Of a DNA stretch of 64,000 nucleotides, positions 48,470 through 62,000 are shown in pieces. Position 1 is the stretch's first letter; every line of letters begins with the position of its first letter. The notes beneath the pieces were generated by a model, which made no database searches, had not been told where the DNA came from, and saw nothing but the letters and a program-made list of their open reading frames with translations. This stretch comes from Taenia hydatigena (lineage: Eukaryota; Platyhelminthes; Cestoda; Cyclophyllidea; Taeniidae). The stretch covers positions 12,404,623 to 12,468,622 of the forward strand of contig JADWOT020000001.1 of assembly GCA_036345935.2 (NCBI GenBank), in the 5' to 3' direction. The translations under genes and the position numbers were made by a program.

Positions 48470-49426
48470 ACTGGAAAGACGATTGTTTGTTTTCCGCTTA
48501 GGCTACTGAGGGATGGTCGAACGATTGGTGCTTTTGCAGTCACCTTTGAATGTGTTTTTGTGTGTGTGAACGAGTCTTTGGGAATTGGTGTACCTTGCTC
48601 TTTGGGTTGGAGGAGCATTGGAGAGGGGTGTGGCATTGAGAGAGGAGGGATTGGGTGTGGGATTTCGACGCAGTGAATGTGTTCGTGTAAGCGAAGAGAT
48701 AGGAGAGTCATTGATGTGAAGTTGGTGAAAGCAGGTACAAAGTGGTTGAGTGTGCTGGTTACCGTGTCGTTGAGTTTGGCGGTTTAAGATGGACCTTGGC
48801 ACAAGTAAAGCGCAGGTGAATTGGTTGAGCTTTTTCGGCATCGGTAGTGAGGAATGACATGGCATTGGAAGCTGACGCGGTGGTGGGGTGGTTGGAGTTG
48901 GCAGTGAGAACTAGTGGGAGGTGGGCAGTACGTGGTTGTTGGTAGGATGGGTTGAAGGGAGGATGTATTGGCAATGTCATGGGTTGGTTTCGAGTTTGAT
49001 GCCCATCCCGATCGCATACTTTCTTCCCTCCCTTCTCAACCTGTGCTGAACAATTTCCTTTCAATGAAGCCATGTGTCGAATGCTAGTGCACTGTCTCCC
49101 AATGCTCGTAATCCAATCGGGCATCTGATCATGGTCTACGCCGCCCTTACCAATGCGTCGCTCTCCGATTGTATCGCATCTAATTGTGCGCTATTGCCAC
49201 CAATGCAGGTACATGTAAGGCTCTCACAATGTAGTTGGTTGATTTGTCCTGCTGCATGTCTTCGTTGATTACATCGCCTACTTCGCCTGGTTGTACCTCG
49301 AAATGACAAGTTGGAATTGAAGTAACCATTGTTAAGGTAAAGCGACATTGATTGTGTTGTGAACATGCTGTTCTAAGCAATGCTGTACCAAAACCTCTTT
49401 TTGTTAGGTAAGCACGAGCACAACAT

Positions 49427-49960
49427 TTGGTGTACTGGGACACCAACGGTGATGAGACAAACTGTCCTGAGCAGAACACAAGTTCTCTGGATGAATCAGT
49501 GGGAATCGCGGAACTTTGCCGTCATAAGCAAATTGCGTATACGCAGTTCATGAAGACAACCTGCCCGTCGTGTCTACATGTCATGAAGGAAAATCTTAGT
49601 GGCAATCGCAGGATCTTTTCGACACTATTAAATACCAATAAAGCACCACTTCGCAGTAATAAAAAGCATGCAATTGGGACGAATAGCGTTAGCCATGGGC
49701 TGCAATTGCGAGGTCGCGGAGAACATCTTTCGTCGGTGGCCACTTCTTTATCTGATGCGTACCAACACGGTGGCGCACTACCAGCCACTCACTCATCGAA
49801 TGCGTGCAGCTTGGCAGATGCCGGACGGCAGGAAAAAGAGGAAACGAGTCAACTGAAAATGGTTGACAAACTTGTTAATATGGACGACTCGGTCAAAGAG
49901 ATTTGTAGAAGAAAGACAAAACGTCTAAAACAAATGGTAGAGCAGATTACTACAAGCTAA
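49427..49960 (+). CDS. Possible terminal exon, unknown protein
   Basis: A 177-codon frame without a good ATG near its start (it opens with TTG) and ending at 49960. The sequence is hydrophilic, with a CPSC pair (TTCPSCLHVM) and a basic, lysine-rich C-terminal helix (CRRKTKRLKQMVEQ). A pyrimidine-rich acceptor-like CTCTTTTTGTTAG ends at 49407, but using it would put a stop in this frame; the next AG at 49412 would not. AATAAA follows at 50002-50007. The product is not recognised, and a second overlapping frame also looks protein-like. Confidence 0.25.
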   Translation: MVYWDTNGDETNCPEQNTSSLDESVGIAELCRHKQIAYTQFMKTTCPSCLHVMKENLSGNRRIFSTLLNTNKAPLRSNKKHAIGTNSVSHGLQLRGRGEHLSSVATSLSDAYQHGGALPATHSSNACSLADAGRQEKEETSQLKMVDKLVNMDDSVKEICRRKTKRLKQMVEQITTS

Positions 49961-50638
49961 CGATGCCTTTTGAACTGTAAAAATGGTTCGATGTGGAGAC
50001 TAATAAAAAAGCATGCTGTCAATGCCACTAATGAGGAGATCGCAAGAAGTACTACCGTCTTTTTGTTAGCAAAGTGTAACTAATTTGGAAGAGGATTGCT
50101 CGGAACCCTACATTACGCCAACCGGTATGGAATATTTAGAAGAACTGATCCACATCAATGGAGTACACGCGAATGAATTCCTAACTGACATATTGATATT
50201 AATGGGTGAGAAGTTAAAGATGGATGCCAATCGGTTCTAAGACGCAAAGAATACTGGTAGAAGTCTACTAAGAGAATTAATTCCTTTTCCTTTAGTACCA
50301 ATTGTCAAGGCGCATTAAATAACTTAATAAATGTATTTTGTTCCTTATGGGTTGCCTCAGTGACGGGGAGGAGGGACCAGATAGCAAGCTATTTCGACAA
50401 TTTGCTGGAAAAGGCCATGAATTACCATGACTACACGTCAGGGTTTTAATCGCCTTCTCTGTGGGTAACGAAGGCAAATGAGGGGTAAGATGCGGCTCCT
50501 CATTGGTTGGTATTAACCAATCAAAACGCTGACGTCAAAAAGACGCCACTTCCATATTTGGCTACCTTTGCATGAGGCACTCGTTGCGATTTGTCGCCTC
50601 ATTAAAACTGCTTAGCTCACATTGTTATTTCCCCCCAG

Positions 50639-50964
50639 CTGCTTCTGGTGGTGTGGTTTCTCGGCTGGCTCGTGGGTGTATTCTATCAACGCTATTCACG
50701 TTGCGATGGCTGGTGCAAGAGATTGACAAAGGGAACACCCGACTTGACTGCGAGAGGGGCCGTGTAGTGTATTTTTTGAATGCATTGCTCTTCAAACCGG
50801 TAATGAGCAACTGGTCACCAATTTTTGCCTTTGCTAGGTGGCCTGGCTCCCAAGTCGTGGCAGTGGTTCGATCCCTTCTGTTCGCCGAATATATGTGCAT
50901 GCACTTTGTTCTAGTGCCATTATCGGACGCTTCCGCAAATCCCTGCTTTTGTTATCAATTACGT
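50639..50964 (+). CDS. Possible internal exon, membrane-like protein
   Basis: A strong acceptor (TTGTTATTTCCCCCCAG, ending 50638) and a consensus donor (CGT/GTAAGT at 50965) bracket 326 bases open in one frame. The frame reads hydrophobic segments (GCILSTLFTLRWLV, GRVVYFLNALLF, VVAVVRSLLFAEYMCMHFVLV) separated by charged loops, compatible with a multipass membrane protein. The family is not recognised. Upstream and downstream exons were not found by eye. This has the best combination of splice signals and open frame in the right-hand part of the window. Confidence 0.4.
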
Positions 50965-50989
50965 GTAAGTATGGACGTCGTTCGCCGCT

Positions 50990-53115
50990 TATAGTTATGT
51001 TGATTTAGCAAGATTGTGGGAACGGTGGCTGATGGAGGTGAGCAGTCTTACTGACTAACACTCGCTCTGCTGCCGCTACTGCCTTCAACGTAGTTGCGAG
51101 TCGCTTTTTAATGGAATCATAAACTTATGAGTCTGTCATTTACACCCATCTTTGCCGTCGGTGGCAACGGCAAAAGGAAATGAGGATGTAGAAGTCGACC
51201 CATGGGAAGCCACTGAGCACCCTTAAACTCGTCGTCTTCGTCGTCGTCGACAGCGGCGGCTTCGCAATCATTCGGTCAATCGACTCTGCCAAAAGTTCTC
51301 TTGCTCAATGTGGACTATTCATTAACCTGGGGCATAAGAGGTGCGGCTTTGTGCTTGGAGGAGGCCTTATGAACGATTGAGTGTGATGCGAGTGCCACGT
51401 GAGAGCGGAACAGGAACGAGCCTATAACTTGGTAAGCATGCTGGATAAGTGGAATCAGATGTTATTGCCATCTTACGATTGTTAGTTTTGCATGTTCATT
51501 ATTTGAATCTGAGATGTTCAGATATTGTCGCCTTTACCACTATGGCACGAGGCGATGGTGGTATGGAGTAGGTGTGGAATAATTGGAAGTGTAGTTATGA
51601 TGCTTTGATATGCAAGTACGGTTCCCTGTACGATCCATTGTCATATTCGATAATCGCTTGCCTGATGTTTAATGCGTAGGACGCAAGTTATCGACGCGCA
51701 TCCAAAGAGGCATTTTTCATGACGCCCAGATGTGGCTGTTGCAGTGGGTGGGATGATCCATTGCCCGAGTGCGATTGATTTGTAAGAGAAAGGCAAAGTG
51801 TTCACCCACTTCATGCCCCACTTATATCCGCAGTTTCCAACCTATGCAGCTTATATTACATGAAATTGTGCGTTTTTGGGATTCTTTTACGTGCATGTGC
51901 GTGTGCTATTTAACGATCATCCGCGAGTTGGCGGTATTGAGTGCATTTCCACTGCCTGAGACAAGTAGTTGGGCTTGTCCTTGCATGCTTCCGATATGAC
52001 AGCAGGTTGTAGACTGATAGCCATGTTAACGCTGAATTATTCTGTCACTGTAGTTGTCGTGATGTCGCACCGTTGACAAGAGTTTGACACTTCGTTTCTA
52101 GGTCAATATTTCCTCCACTGGTCGTGGACACGCTTGATGGCTGGCACATTTCCCTATCCAATGGGGAATTTGGCTCACACCACGAGGAATGGGGAGGCTG
52201 ACGACAGTAGCCTTACCGAGGGCGTTGGACAAGACGAAGTGGACTGTGCAATGCGCCAGTGGTTTTTTTGAATGAAGGATTTTGGTGATGGGCTACTTGA
52301 TTGCATCGTGGTTGTACCTTTTCAGAGTGGTGTGCTAATTACACATGTGTTCTGACTGAGTACGATGTCCTCTCTCGCCTTCGGGGAGGAAAAAGCTGAG
52401 GAAACTACAGTACGTATGTATGAATTGGTAATAGAGATGTCCTATTGAAGAATAAAGCTCTCCTAGTCGCAGTCCATTTGCATGACTACGTGACAGGTGT
52501 GGCGTATTTTGCTTCGGAAGATGTGGAGCTGCTTTTGTTTTCTTTGGTCACAGTTAATTGTTGACAGCATAAGTGATGGGTGCGTTTTGAAGTGAGTTCC
52601 CTACTATTGAAGGTTTCATGAACCCCTAAAATGTGGCAGGTTGCCGCCTAGCCTTGAGAATGACTTTAAGGTGCAGAACGTGTAACTTGTGGGTGGTTGA
52701 ATAGGTGGGTGTAAGTAGGAAGGAGAAGGAAAGGCTGCATACTGCATTATTAATCTCCTCCACAGGGCGACTCCAAATTTTGTTGTGTTGTCAATTCAGC
52801 ACGCGATACCGTCAAGCACAAGTGGTAGCCAGTGCCACCATTGAGCGACTGTGTGGAGTTGAATGATATGCTGGCATTTCAACTGCCTCGTTGGAGTGGT
52901 ATTGATTCTCCCTCAAGTTGGCAACATTGGCCTTTAAGCAAAGTAAAGTCGATTGATGCACACTGTGGTACAATTGTATGTTAGAAATATCGAAACAGAG
53001 ATAACATGAAACGCTTCTCCATGGAGATCAGACCTGTAGGGACGAAAGTGAAACGAAGACACAAGCTATAAGAGTAACAACTGTCTTTTGGAGTCCAAAA
53101 TTTGTAGTAGCAAGT
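50990..53115. other. Gene-poor stretch
   Basis: Many G/T-rich stretches on the plus strand, no sustained frame, no recognisable motif. Confidence 0.45.
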
Positions 53116-54388
53116 CTAACAGGAAATGCTACTAGTAAAACCTAGCTTTAGCATCTGTGTGTGGTTGAGTTTCGGGCAAATTATTCCTAAAGTAAATACG
53201 TGGCGGTGCATTGTGGGATGATCTGGAGACTTAGAACAAACTGATTTGTTCAAGCCACTTAAGAAAGACTTGATGTTGTTTTGTATTGCTTCATGGTGGA
53301 GGAGTTCTGCTTTACAGGGCGAGGACGGCGACGGTCTTGACAACGTCATAATACCACACTGATGGGTCGCGATGGCAAAGAAAACGTAGTTGATAAAAAG
53401 CAAACTGCAGAAATAGGAAGAGTTGAAAAAGTTGTCAGACAGGAACTCCAAAGCATAATAATAAATTCCCTTTTGTAGAATAAAACTGAAAAGCAGTTGA
53501 GTAGTCTTATTGTGGGAGATAAATGTGAGGTGTTTTAGGAAAAGCAAAATATAGTAAATAAAATGCAGAAGGCTGAGAAATGCGGAGAAGAATAGAAGGG
53601 ATAAACTATGTGCGCAAAAGATAAAAGTCAGCGCAATAGCCCAAAGTCCAGATGAATGCAACTTGGAGGAAGTGGAAGGACGAGATATGAAAACGAAGAT
53701 AGGAGGAGGTGGAAGACAAAGACCTACTCGAAGAAGAAGGAAAGGAGGTTGGTAAGAGGAGCAGAATGGCGTAAAAAGTGGAGAAGGAGGGGATAACACC
53801 CGCGGCGAATGACGATGTGCAAGCGCCTGCATCGCTACGTGTCCTGCTGTCTACGACCCGATAGATGGGAGCACTTTGCTCTAGAACTTCACGGACTACA
53901 CAAGCTAAGCAAGCTTTTAGCAATCAAGCCTCCTGATGGCGTCAATTTCAGCCGACAAATGCAGCATGACGCAAGCACTAGATCTTCTCAGCCGAACACC
54001 AAATGAAGGATGGGAAAAAGAGAGGGGTAGGATGGACGCCCTTCCCTCCGAATGAAGAAAGTGCTTAGTGCTTGGAGTAGGCAAAGGCCATCACCTATCT
54101 CCTTTGCTAACCACTGGCTGTGCAATCAGACACATCAACAACAACAACAGGAAGCGATATGTTCCTAGTATTCTCACAGTTGAGGTGCTGCGTTAACCAG
54201 AAAGATAATCCCACCAACATGTCGTGGTGTGAGGTGGGGAGCAAGCATCCCCTCGTCCATCAATGTCCAATGGAGTCGGTAAACCTAAGCCGGTGAGGTT
54301 TTTGACGCCGTTGCCACGCAAGTCCGCCGACAATATTGGTGAAGAGTCGTTTCCGCCCGCTACGAGTCTTCTTTGGCTCACCGTCAAC

Positions 54389-54416
54389 TTAGAATTCGGC
54401 ATTTATCTCGTGCGTC

Positions 54417-54468
<52 letters not shown>

Positions 54469-54646
54469 TCTCTTTTTCCTCCTCCTTCTCCTCCTCCTTA
54501 TTTAAATAATCCCTTGCCTTCTTCCTTCCCCCCTTTATAGCGTCGCCTCCCGTTGCGCCATTCTCACCTCCTTCTTCCTCCCATTTGGACTCATCTGGAA
54601 GTTCAGCTATCCCATAGCCCGTGCCTGTAGTGGTAGTTTCTTGCAT
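54389..54646 (-). CDS. Possible acidic protein with a 16-residue Asp run
   Basis: The ATG at 54646 opens an 85-codon frame: Thr/Gly-rich start (MQETTTTGTGYG), Glu/Gly-rich middle (KWEEEGGENGATGG), a basic patch (GGRKKARDYL), EEEKEEEKEN, then 16 Asp from the CAT/GAT microsatellite, ending ETHEINAEF. The non-repeat part does not look random, but no family is recognised. A separate frame (54193-54402) overlaps its end. It may be a low-complexity exon or only a shadow of the microsatellite. Confidence 0.22.
54418..54469. repeat. Trinucleotide microsatellite (CAT)17
   Basis: Seventeen CAT units on the plus strand, read as an Asp run on the minus strand and an Ile run on the plus strand. Confidence 0.95.
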
Positions 54647-55163
54647 TTCTTTAGACTGCAGGGCTTGGCATCGAACAACGTCTAGGCAAGGTGAAGAAAG
54701 GGAATATGTGCCGAAATCTGATGAACTTCACATCTGTTGCTTCTGTCGGATCCTCCTCCTCCTTCACCTCTTCCTCTACATGATCATCTCTACGAAGTGC
54801 CTTGTGAAAGATTGCTCTGCTTCTTCGGCAACCTGCAAGTGATTGGTGTTAGTAGAAGTGTGTTTGAAAAGGCGAGAGCATATCTGTCATCAACAACACG
54901 AACCCCTTATGTCTGCCACAGTCCAGGCGACTAGGAAGAAATGCAACTAAAAGCCGCGAAAGGAAGCAAAATGAAGAGAGCAATAAGGCACGTGAGACTA
55001 ACATTCATCGTCGTGACGCACAGTTTGAGCATGCGATGCCACTAATGGATTCGATCGATTGTTTCACCACTTGAAAGTCAGCCGCCTGGTGACTGTCACA
55101 TTGCACGTGCAAAGCATGCAGGCAGGAGGGGCGAATGCTGTCGCCACAACCTCAGCCGGCGTC

Positions 55164-55269
55164 TCACTCACTCACTCACTCACTCACTCACTCACTCACT
55201 CACTCACTCACTCACTCACTCACTCACTCACTCACTCACTCACTCACTCACTCACTCACTCACTCACTC
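55164..55269. repeat. Tetranucleotide microsatellite (TCAC), about 26 copies
   Basis: A pure TCAC run of about 106 bp. The enclosing 147-codon frame reads a Ser-Leu-Thr-His repeat through it. Confidence 0.96.
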
Positions 55270-58200
55270 TCTATTACAAAAGCGATAATCAAGTCGTAGT
55301 CGACTTTTACGCCTCTTACCTTCAACTTGAACTGTTTGGCGAAAGAGATCTTGAACGTAATGTGGAGACGAACTGGCCATTTGCGGATTATACGACCCTT
55401 GCCGGAGGTAGACTAGGTGGGGTAGGAAAAGCTCGCCTTGCCAATAATTGTATGCACATGTTAGACACAGTGGAGGAGGTTTGGCAATTTTCTGCATATT
55501 AGCGCTGGTCGGTTGAAATCCATCGATCGTGTGGCAGTGAGCAGCTCACACAGGTGCTACTTATAAGAAGTCAGTAGCACCTTTGCGTCATTTCATTCTT
55601 TCAAGGTGGTAGCCTCTCCTCCAAATCGTGTAGCAAATCGGCACTAATGATGATACTTCAAGCGTTTTCTGAATCCCAAATCGTTTCTTCTTTTGGGAAA
55701 TCAGTACATCAGTCTAGACAAAGGTTGTCTCCATGTTGAAATGCACTGAACAGTACATTATGGCCAAGCAAGGCTGACTGTGATGCATTCAACCACAAAG
55801 GACTAATAACGTGACTGCGTAATCGACAAATTGCACAAATGACATTTTTAAATGCTATCAGTAGGACAGTGGAATCAGTGCGATGACCGGGAAAAAGTGG
55901 AGTGAAATTAGGCTGCACGTCAAGCAGCACAATTTCGGAAACTGTCAGTGGCACTCCACTGAGGGTTTTGTGACTGCCATTTATGAAGTGCGGAGCTGTT
56001 GGTGTGACTCACCTCGATGCGAAGGTAACACACTTCAATGGCAGCACTCGAATAATCTCTGTTTTGTGAGAATTGTGGGGGAGTAGACCCACTACTGCTC
56101 TTTATTCGCAGATGTAGTCAACAATGCTAAAATGTGAATTTATTTCAAAGCTAAGCACGCGCAATGAAGCTGATGGTTGAACTCGTTGCTTAGGTCGTTC
56201 CGCATGATCTCGTGGATGACTTGCTCAAGATTCGAGAGGTGCGACTAAGTGACTTTGGGCAAGTAAATTTTTTGGGAGATTGCGCTTTGGTTTTATGCTA
56301 GTGCGAATGGCCGCATAGGGTGTTGGATGCTTTGGCCAATGGCCAGTGGTGCAGTGGGGTCGCACTTTGTATGGGTTGATTGAATCCACCCAAAAAAGGT
56401 CATCATCATCATCACTAAGAGTTCCAGATCATTCTTCAAGACGTGCTTGGGAGTTGGTTACAAAGAGGTACCCTCTTCAATTGTAACCGAAAATGTCGGC
56501 AACAAATATCCTGAAGCATACATTGAGCAGCGGAAACCAAGACCATCCCAAGAGGCATGCAGATCCGTGACGTCCACTTTGTAGGTAGGGGAGGGAAAGC
56601 GTCCGGTCGAAGAAATGATAACAGCTAGAATCATGAGTCCATCAACGACAAAGTGGGTCTCCTCGATTGGTTTGGTAGTAACGAGAATTCTACAAATCAC
56701 GCGAGTAGAATTCGATTGTAGAAGCAGATTCCAGGTCTTCTGTATGGGATCGGCTCTAATTTTCTCATCATTTACAATTTAGTTGGTTATTGGCCTCTAC
56801 AATAGTGGGATGGGATATGCATTCGGGACGTAGAGAAGGGCTGTATGAGGTCACTGACATGGCTCTAAGACCGCATAAGTGCTAGCGGTTCCGAATGAAA
56901 GAGTTGAGATCTGATCCAAATATTGCTGCGTTTAGCCGTTGAGGAAGGACCCCAGCAAGTTTTGCATCCCTTAAATGACAATTGCCACTCACGTTACCAT
57001 TTTTATAAATAACACTTAAAATGTCTACTTGATGAGGTTATGGGAAGCCAGTTCTGTTCTACGACCCTGTGTCAATGCTTTTGTTTGCTTAATCACTTCT
57101 ATGAGATTGGGATTTGCATAAGAGAGAGACGTGGAATGACACCAAAAAAAACCTCAGGACACCGCACACATCCGCTGACACATAAGAGTGGGACGCAAGT
57201 TAGGTGTAGTGATCTTGCAAAGGAACCCTCGGTCAACTTGCGTTTTCTAGACTCAATTTGATTTAAAAAAAAAATAATAGTAGCGCGTTGGAGGATGTCC
57301 TCTCCACCTTGATGCCACCGAATCGTCCATCAGTGAAGACTGTACCAGCATTATCTGTTCACTTTGAAACACGAAATAAAAGTGAATCAGTTTAGTTGAA
57401 CAACTGTGATGTATGATGCTCAAATAGAGTTCGAGCCAAGGGACAAGACCAACACGCAGAAAATCAGACGTTGCTCCATTGATGAATGCCACCAGTGCAT
57501 GAAGCATCACGTGGAGAAGTCGCACACCTCTACTTTGATTACTGCCTCCGAATGCGCCGATATTTGGCTCACGTTGCCCTCTCGCTTTGTAGGCAGCCAC
57601 GAAACCCTTCCGGCTGTTAGATAACATTTATTAAAGTGCACACATCATCAGGAAGAGGACTCATTTACCATGCGGACGACTTTTAGCACAACGCTCACCC
57701 TGGAGGAGCTGTGTGTCTGTGAGTTGGTGCAAAAATGGCCTGAGCGATCGTAGACTTGGAATGGTTTTGGAGGCATTGACAGGTTGACAGCGACAGCGAA
57801 TCAAAAACAGTGTCAACACGAACTTAATCGTGATTGTACGAGAGAGAAGAATGTCTGATGTCTTTGTCTCCAAGTAACCAAATCACTGACTGCTAATGAA
57901 GAGGAGAAATGAGTTACGCAAGTCTGTTGGGTGCATTTGGAGGCCAATTGTGAGTCGGCATGTCCATTTCTCTGGGTTAGCAAAGTGTTAGCTGACTTAC
58001 TGCAAGAAGTTTGTAATTCTAAGTAAACAATTACATACATTTCGCTGTAAAACATGTGGGAACATTTGTGGTGGGTGAATAGGAAGAGGATGTTGGGAAA
58101 TTTTTATTAGCCAAGTTTAATTAAACCACGATTTCGATGGGTGATGCCACATGGGGCAAATTTAATCACTGTTTTGCATAATTTAGGCCCGTAACACGGA

Positions 58201-58458
58201 TACACGTAATGAACGTCTTTAAAAGCAGTTTTGCAAGTCCATTTGCAATCCTTCTGTCAAGGTCGTCACAGATCATCCGAGCCACAGCATGCGCCCTTCT
58301 TGCATCGCTTCAAGGCTTGTCATCAAGACGCAAAGATAACTTAAGCTTGCAAATTCAATTACCACATTTACGAGAACAGTCAAAACACACAAATGAATGT
58401 CAGTTGGCGCTGGTCCACTCACCACTTGTGCATTGCAACTAATCTCGGTTTCTTCCAG

Positions 58459-58681
58459 GTTACCAGTGGCCCCTCGACGCGCGCCACGTTTACATTCCTT
58501 CACTCATTCACACACACATCTCGGGTTAAACAATAAGAGCACTTTGCCACGTTTTTACAACTCAATCCCTGAGCGAAAGATGGAGACGGTGGTGAAATCG
58601 GATGATAAGGCTGAATTATTCCTCATTCACAGTATTGACACTTCCCGTAAACAAGACGAGCTCGTCGACCCAAGAATTAAG
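58459..58681 (+). CDS. Possible internal exon, unknown protein
   Basis: A strong acceptor (CTCGGTTTCTTCCAG, ending 58458) and the donor AAG/GTGAGG at 58682 frame 223 bases open in one phase: LPVAPRRAPRLHSFTHSHTH..., then METVVKSDDKAELFLIHSID, ending DELVDPRIK. A second acceptor at 58800-58801 would join it in phase to a short terminal exon (58802-58843, ending at a TAA), and AATAAA lies at 59011-59016. No family is recognised. The 77-codon frame just upstream (58209-58442) could be an earlier exon, but I see no donor. Confidence 0.33.
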
Positions 58682-59029
58682 GTGAGGTGACGAGCATGAG
58701 TTTTATGCTCCAAATTCTAGACAAAGGATGGGAAAAGGTGTCAAGGTACATCGAGTGGTCCTTGCAGTTAACGTTCCACTTGCACTGGGCATTCCTCACA
58801 GTTTCAACCCAACTTTTGTACATTTGTTGGGCGACGTTTCTAAGTGTTTCGTGTAGTTACGCACAGCGGATGGGTGAATCGTTTAAAGGACATGAGAGTC
58901 AGGGAGAAGCAATTGTGGTGAATGACGCTTTAAATCGTGAAGCGAAGGCCTTCCACATAAGTTTTGCAGATTAATTTGATTAGTAAGGGAATAATTTATA
59001 GAAAAAAATAAATAAAGGAACGGGAAATT

Positions 59030-62000
59030 GAATGGGTGAATGAACGATGGATGGATGCAGGATTGAAGCATGAATGCGGAGTAGGTGGATGGGTGCATAA
59101 AGGCATAGATACGAACAGAAAAAGAGGCGTCGTTATGTGAAAGTCACGCGATCGCCTCACCTCGACTGATTGTTCTTCGACATCCACTGGTAAAGATGGA
59201 CGCAAGAAAACCAAGCGCGGGGAAGATAATATGACCGTTTGTTAGTGCGGTAGAACTGGTATTGGAGTAGTTCATAGGCATCAAGTGAGGACAGAAGCAG
59301 TCGGTTTTTCTTCAAGGAGTTGACAATCATCACAGTGTTGCTGAGGTGTGATACTACCAGTGAAGACAGCAGGTCCTTTAGCACTGAACTTAGAAGGGCT
59401 CAATGAGCAGTGGTGTCGAATGTTATTTTCTCACATCTCATCATTTGTCTACCGGGATTCACGTCCAGTCGTGGAATATTACCAGAAGCAAGTGCAGTTC
59501 TTCCGACAATATTTTGCTCAGGCTTGCCAATTCCTTCCCCGACGGGCCATCAACTACGATCTCACGCTTCATTGTGACCTATTTCTAATCTCCACACTGT
59601 ATGACAACTGCATATCTGCCACATTTATCACAAGTTTCGCGTTAAGAAATCACTTATTAGTGCTCCGAATTGTAGGAATCCATTATAGTCTGTTTTAGAG
59701 GCGGTCAGCTTATTGCTGCACACCGTTTTCACGGATGGATTGTCACTACATTCTGCACGCGTTATACCTCGACAAGGTTGTTCCTAAATTTGAGTGATTA
59801 TATGCCACCCTCAGTGACACGAAAATGGTATGAAATGATGGCGATGGCACACGAGATAAAGTAAGCAATAAATGCAATGTGGTATGGATAGAGAAGGAAG
59901 TAGAAGTAAATAGAGACTACCAAGACATACCAATTTAAAGAGACGCCATTCCAGATTGACTGGAATGAAAATGAGTGTCTGATTTAGCCTGCATCCCAAC
60001 CTTAATAGCGCCGACAAAGCATATTCCATCCCAGTATTATGTGTGCCTTCGCATACGGAGAGCAGGAAACGCAAAGTAACTGTACGCTGTTTCTTCTTTT
60101 GTGTGCTCAAGTTTGGTCAACTTTAAAGCAGTGTTTCTATTCTTTATGGGTTGGGCTCCTAGGCATATCTGCATGGCCTATCGCCTTCTTAACGAAAATG
60201 ACAGAAGTATCTGAGCAAGCCTATACGAGACGAAATTGGTATGTTATCTTTTACTTTTACTGATACCAGTGTTACTAGTGTTTCTTCTGTCAAGCCATTA
60301 CCTAAATTGCTGACAGGACGACTTGTTACGTCCGTTGCTCTCGGCAGCATTATCGCTATGAGTGACCTGTTTGGATCTGCTAATATTGCTGTCAAAATGC
60401 AAAATTACTATGGTTGACGCGATTGTCATGATTGAAAACATTGACGGAACCGAATTGCAAGTATGCAGATGGGAAAGCATTGGTGCCTGAGTCCAAGTCT
60501 TGGTGAGAACACAAATTCGTGTTCTACTCAGCCAAATATGATCAGCTTTGGTGTTTGACCGGGACTCTCAGCATTCAGCCTTCTGAATAGTCTTCAGTAG
60601 ACTTGCATTCCTCAAATCTGCTCGTCACTATCCAACCCGGAGAGGGAGAGTTGGAGAACTCCTCTCGTTTCTCTGATTGGGACTCGAATGGCGATTCGGT
60701 AGAACAGACTATAGATGTCTCTTTCAAATTCCATCTTCACGCGCTTCAACACTTCGCACTTTATATCCAGATCTGATATTGTGCAACTTTAAAGGCAAAT
60801 TCAGTCGCAGACCTACCGAAGTGTGTTGCGTTTCCTAAAGATATTATCGAGATGGATAAGTTTCGCAGCACTACTCATGCCACTGAGTTTACTTTTAAAG
60901 TTACACAGTAATGGGTCTATATATAAGGTACGGTGAATCGAAGTAGGTGCCTGACCCACCTGGTTGTCTTTAGAGCCCAGCAGCGTTCTACAACTCTTCC
61001 TCTACCGATTCAATGGAGCAAGTCGAGACGAAAGGTGCAAGTTCACTGAAGGTCAGGAGTCACGGTGAAACACTAATACCCGTCAAACGCAAGCGAAAAC
61101 ACTGACCTGTGCAGAACATGGATTTGGACTTGCACACCAATGCTTAACTGTGCTGCGTGCTTGTAATCCAGTCCTGTCAATACTTCTATGCATGTTTTAA
61201 CAACGTTTAAGATTCTAATTTGTTATTTTAAAGCACTTGGGTTGAGGATAGTGAGGGTCAGATAAAGGAGGGGCAAGTGACGATTGACACTTTCATGAGG
61301 AGCCTGATTTGGAGGCAGTGGTTAGAAACAAGAAATAGGCTTTACCTCTCGTTTGATCCTAGGCAGTGCATTTCTACCCTTTTCATACATATATGATGCA
61401 TTCTGCTGCCCAACCATAATAAGATCCCGCTGGTCCGAACTTTTATATTTTTTTGGACAGCTTCTGGATCCAGTACGTATTCTGAATCCATCAGGTATAC
61501 GTAGCATCTGTATTCTTTCGCCTCAGAATTAACAGCTACTTGTAACACGCAAGTCGTAAGATTTCCGAGGCTGCGTGATAACTTTGCGCAATGAATGCCA
61601 CAGTTTGTGCTATTATCCACTGCTGCTTAGGCCTCAATCGGTATTAACGACGCTAAATCGCCGTGTGTGAAACTGTGTAGCCATTGATAAGGTAGGAAGC
61701 CACTCCGAGGTCTTAATTGCCGAACCCTTGTCTTCTCCTCCTTTAAGCAAAACTCGACGAGTTTAGTTGTGCCTGATGGGCATTAACGTTTGAACGTGAC
61801 TCTCGACATACAATCATCGACAATTTATCAGTGTTTAAACCTCACCACCCAGGTCATTCAGTCAACCTACGATAGTACCCTTTGAAATCGTTTTTTTTAG
61901 CGGTTCCTATTTACTTTGCCTTTCTTCTTAACCTTTGACATCATTCGTTCATTGCTTTTGTTGCCTTTTCCACTATCGCAATTCTTTTATTTCGATTTCG

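Noticed and set aside
50868..50878. GGTTCGATCCC resembling a tRNA T-arm
   Set aside because: No matching acceptor stem, D-arm or anticodon arm in the preceding 60 bases; it lies inside the open possible exon.
53116..53832. 238-codon minus-strand frame
   Set aside because: The plus strand is purine-rich here, which removes minus-strand stops. The product is Ser/Phe/Leu-rich low complexity with no domain, no convincing splice context and no partner evidence.
55059..55502. 147-codon frame with a Ser-Leu-Thr-His repeat
   Set aside because: The repeat is the TCAC microsatellite; the flanking parts show no recognisable protein.
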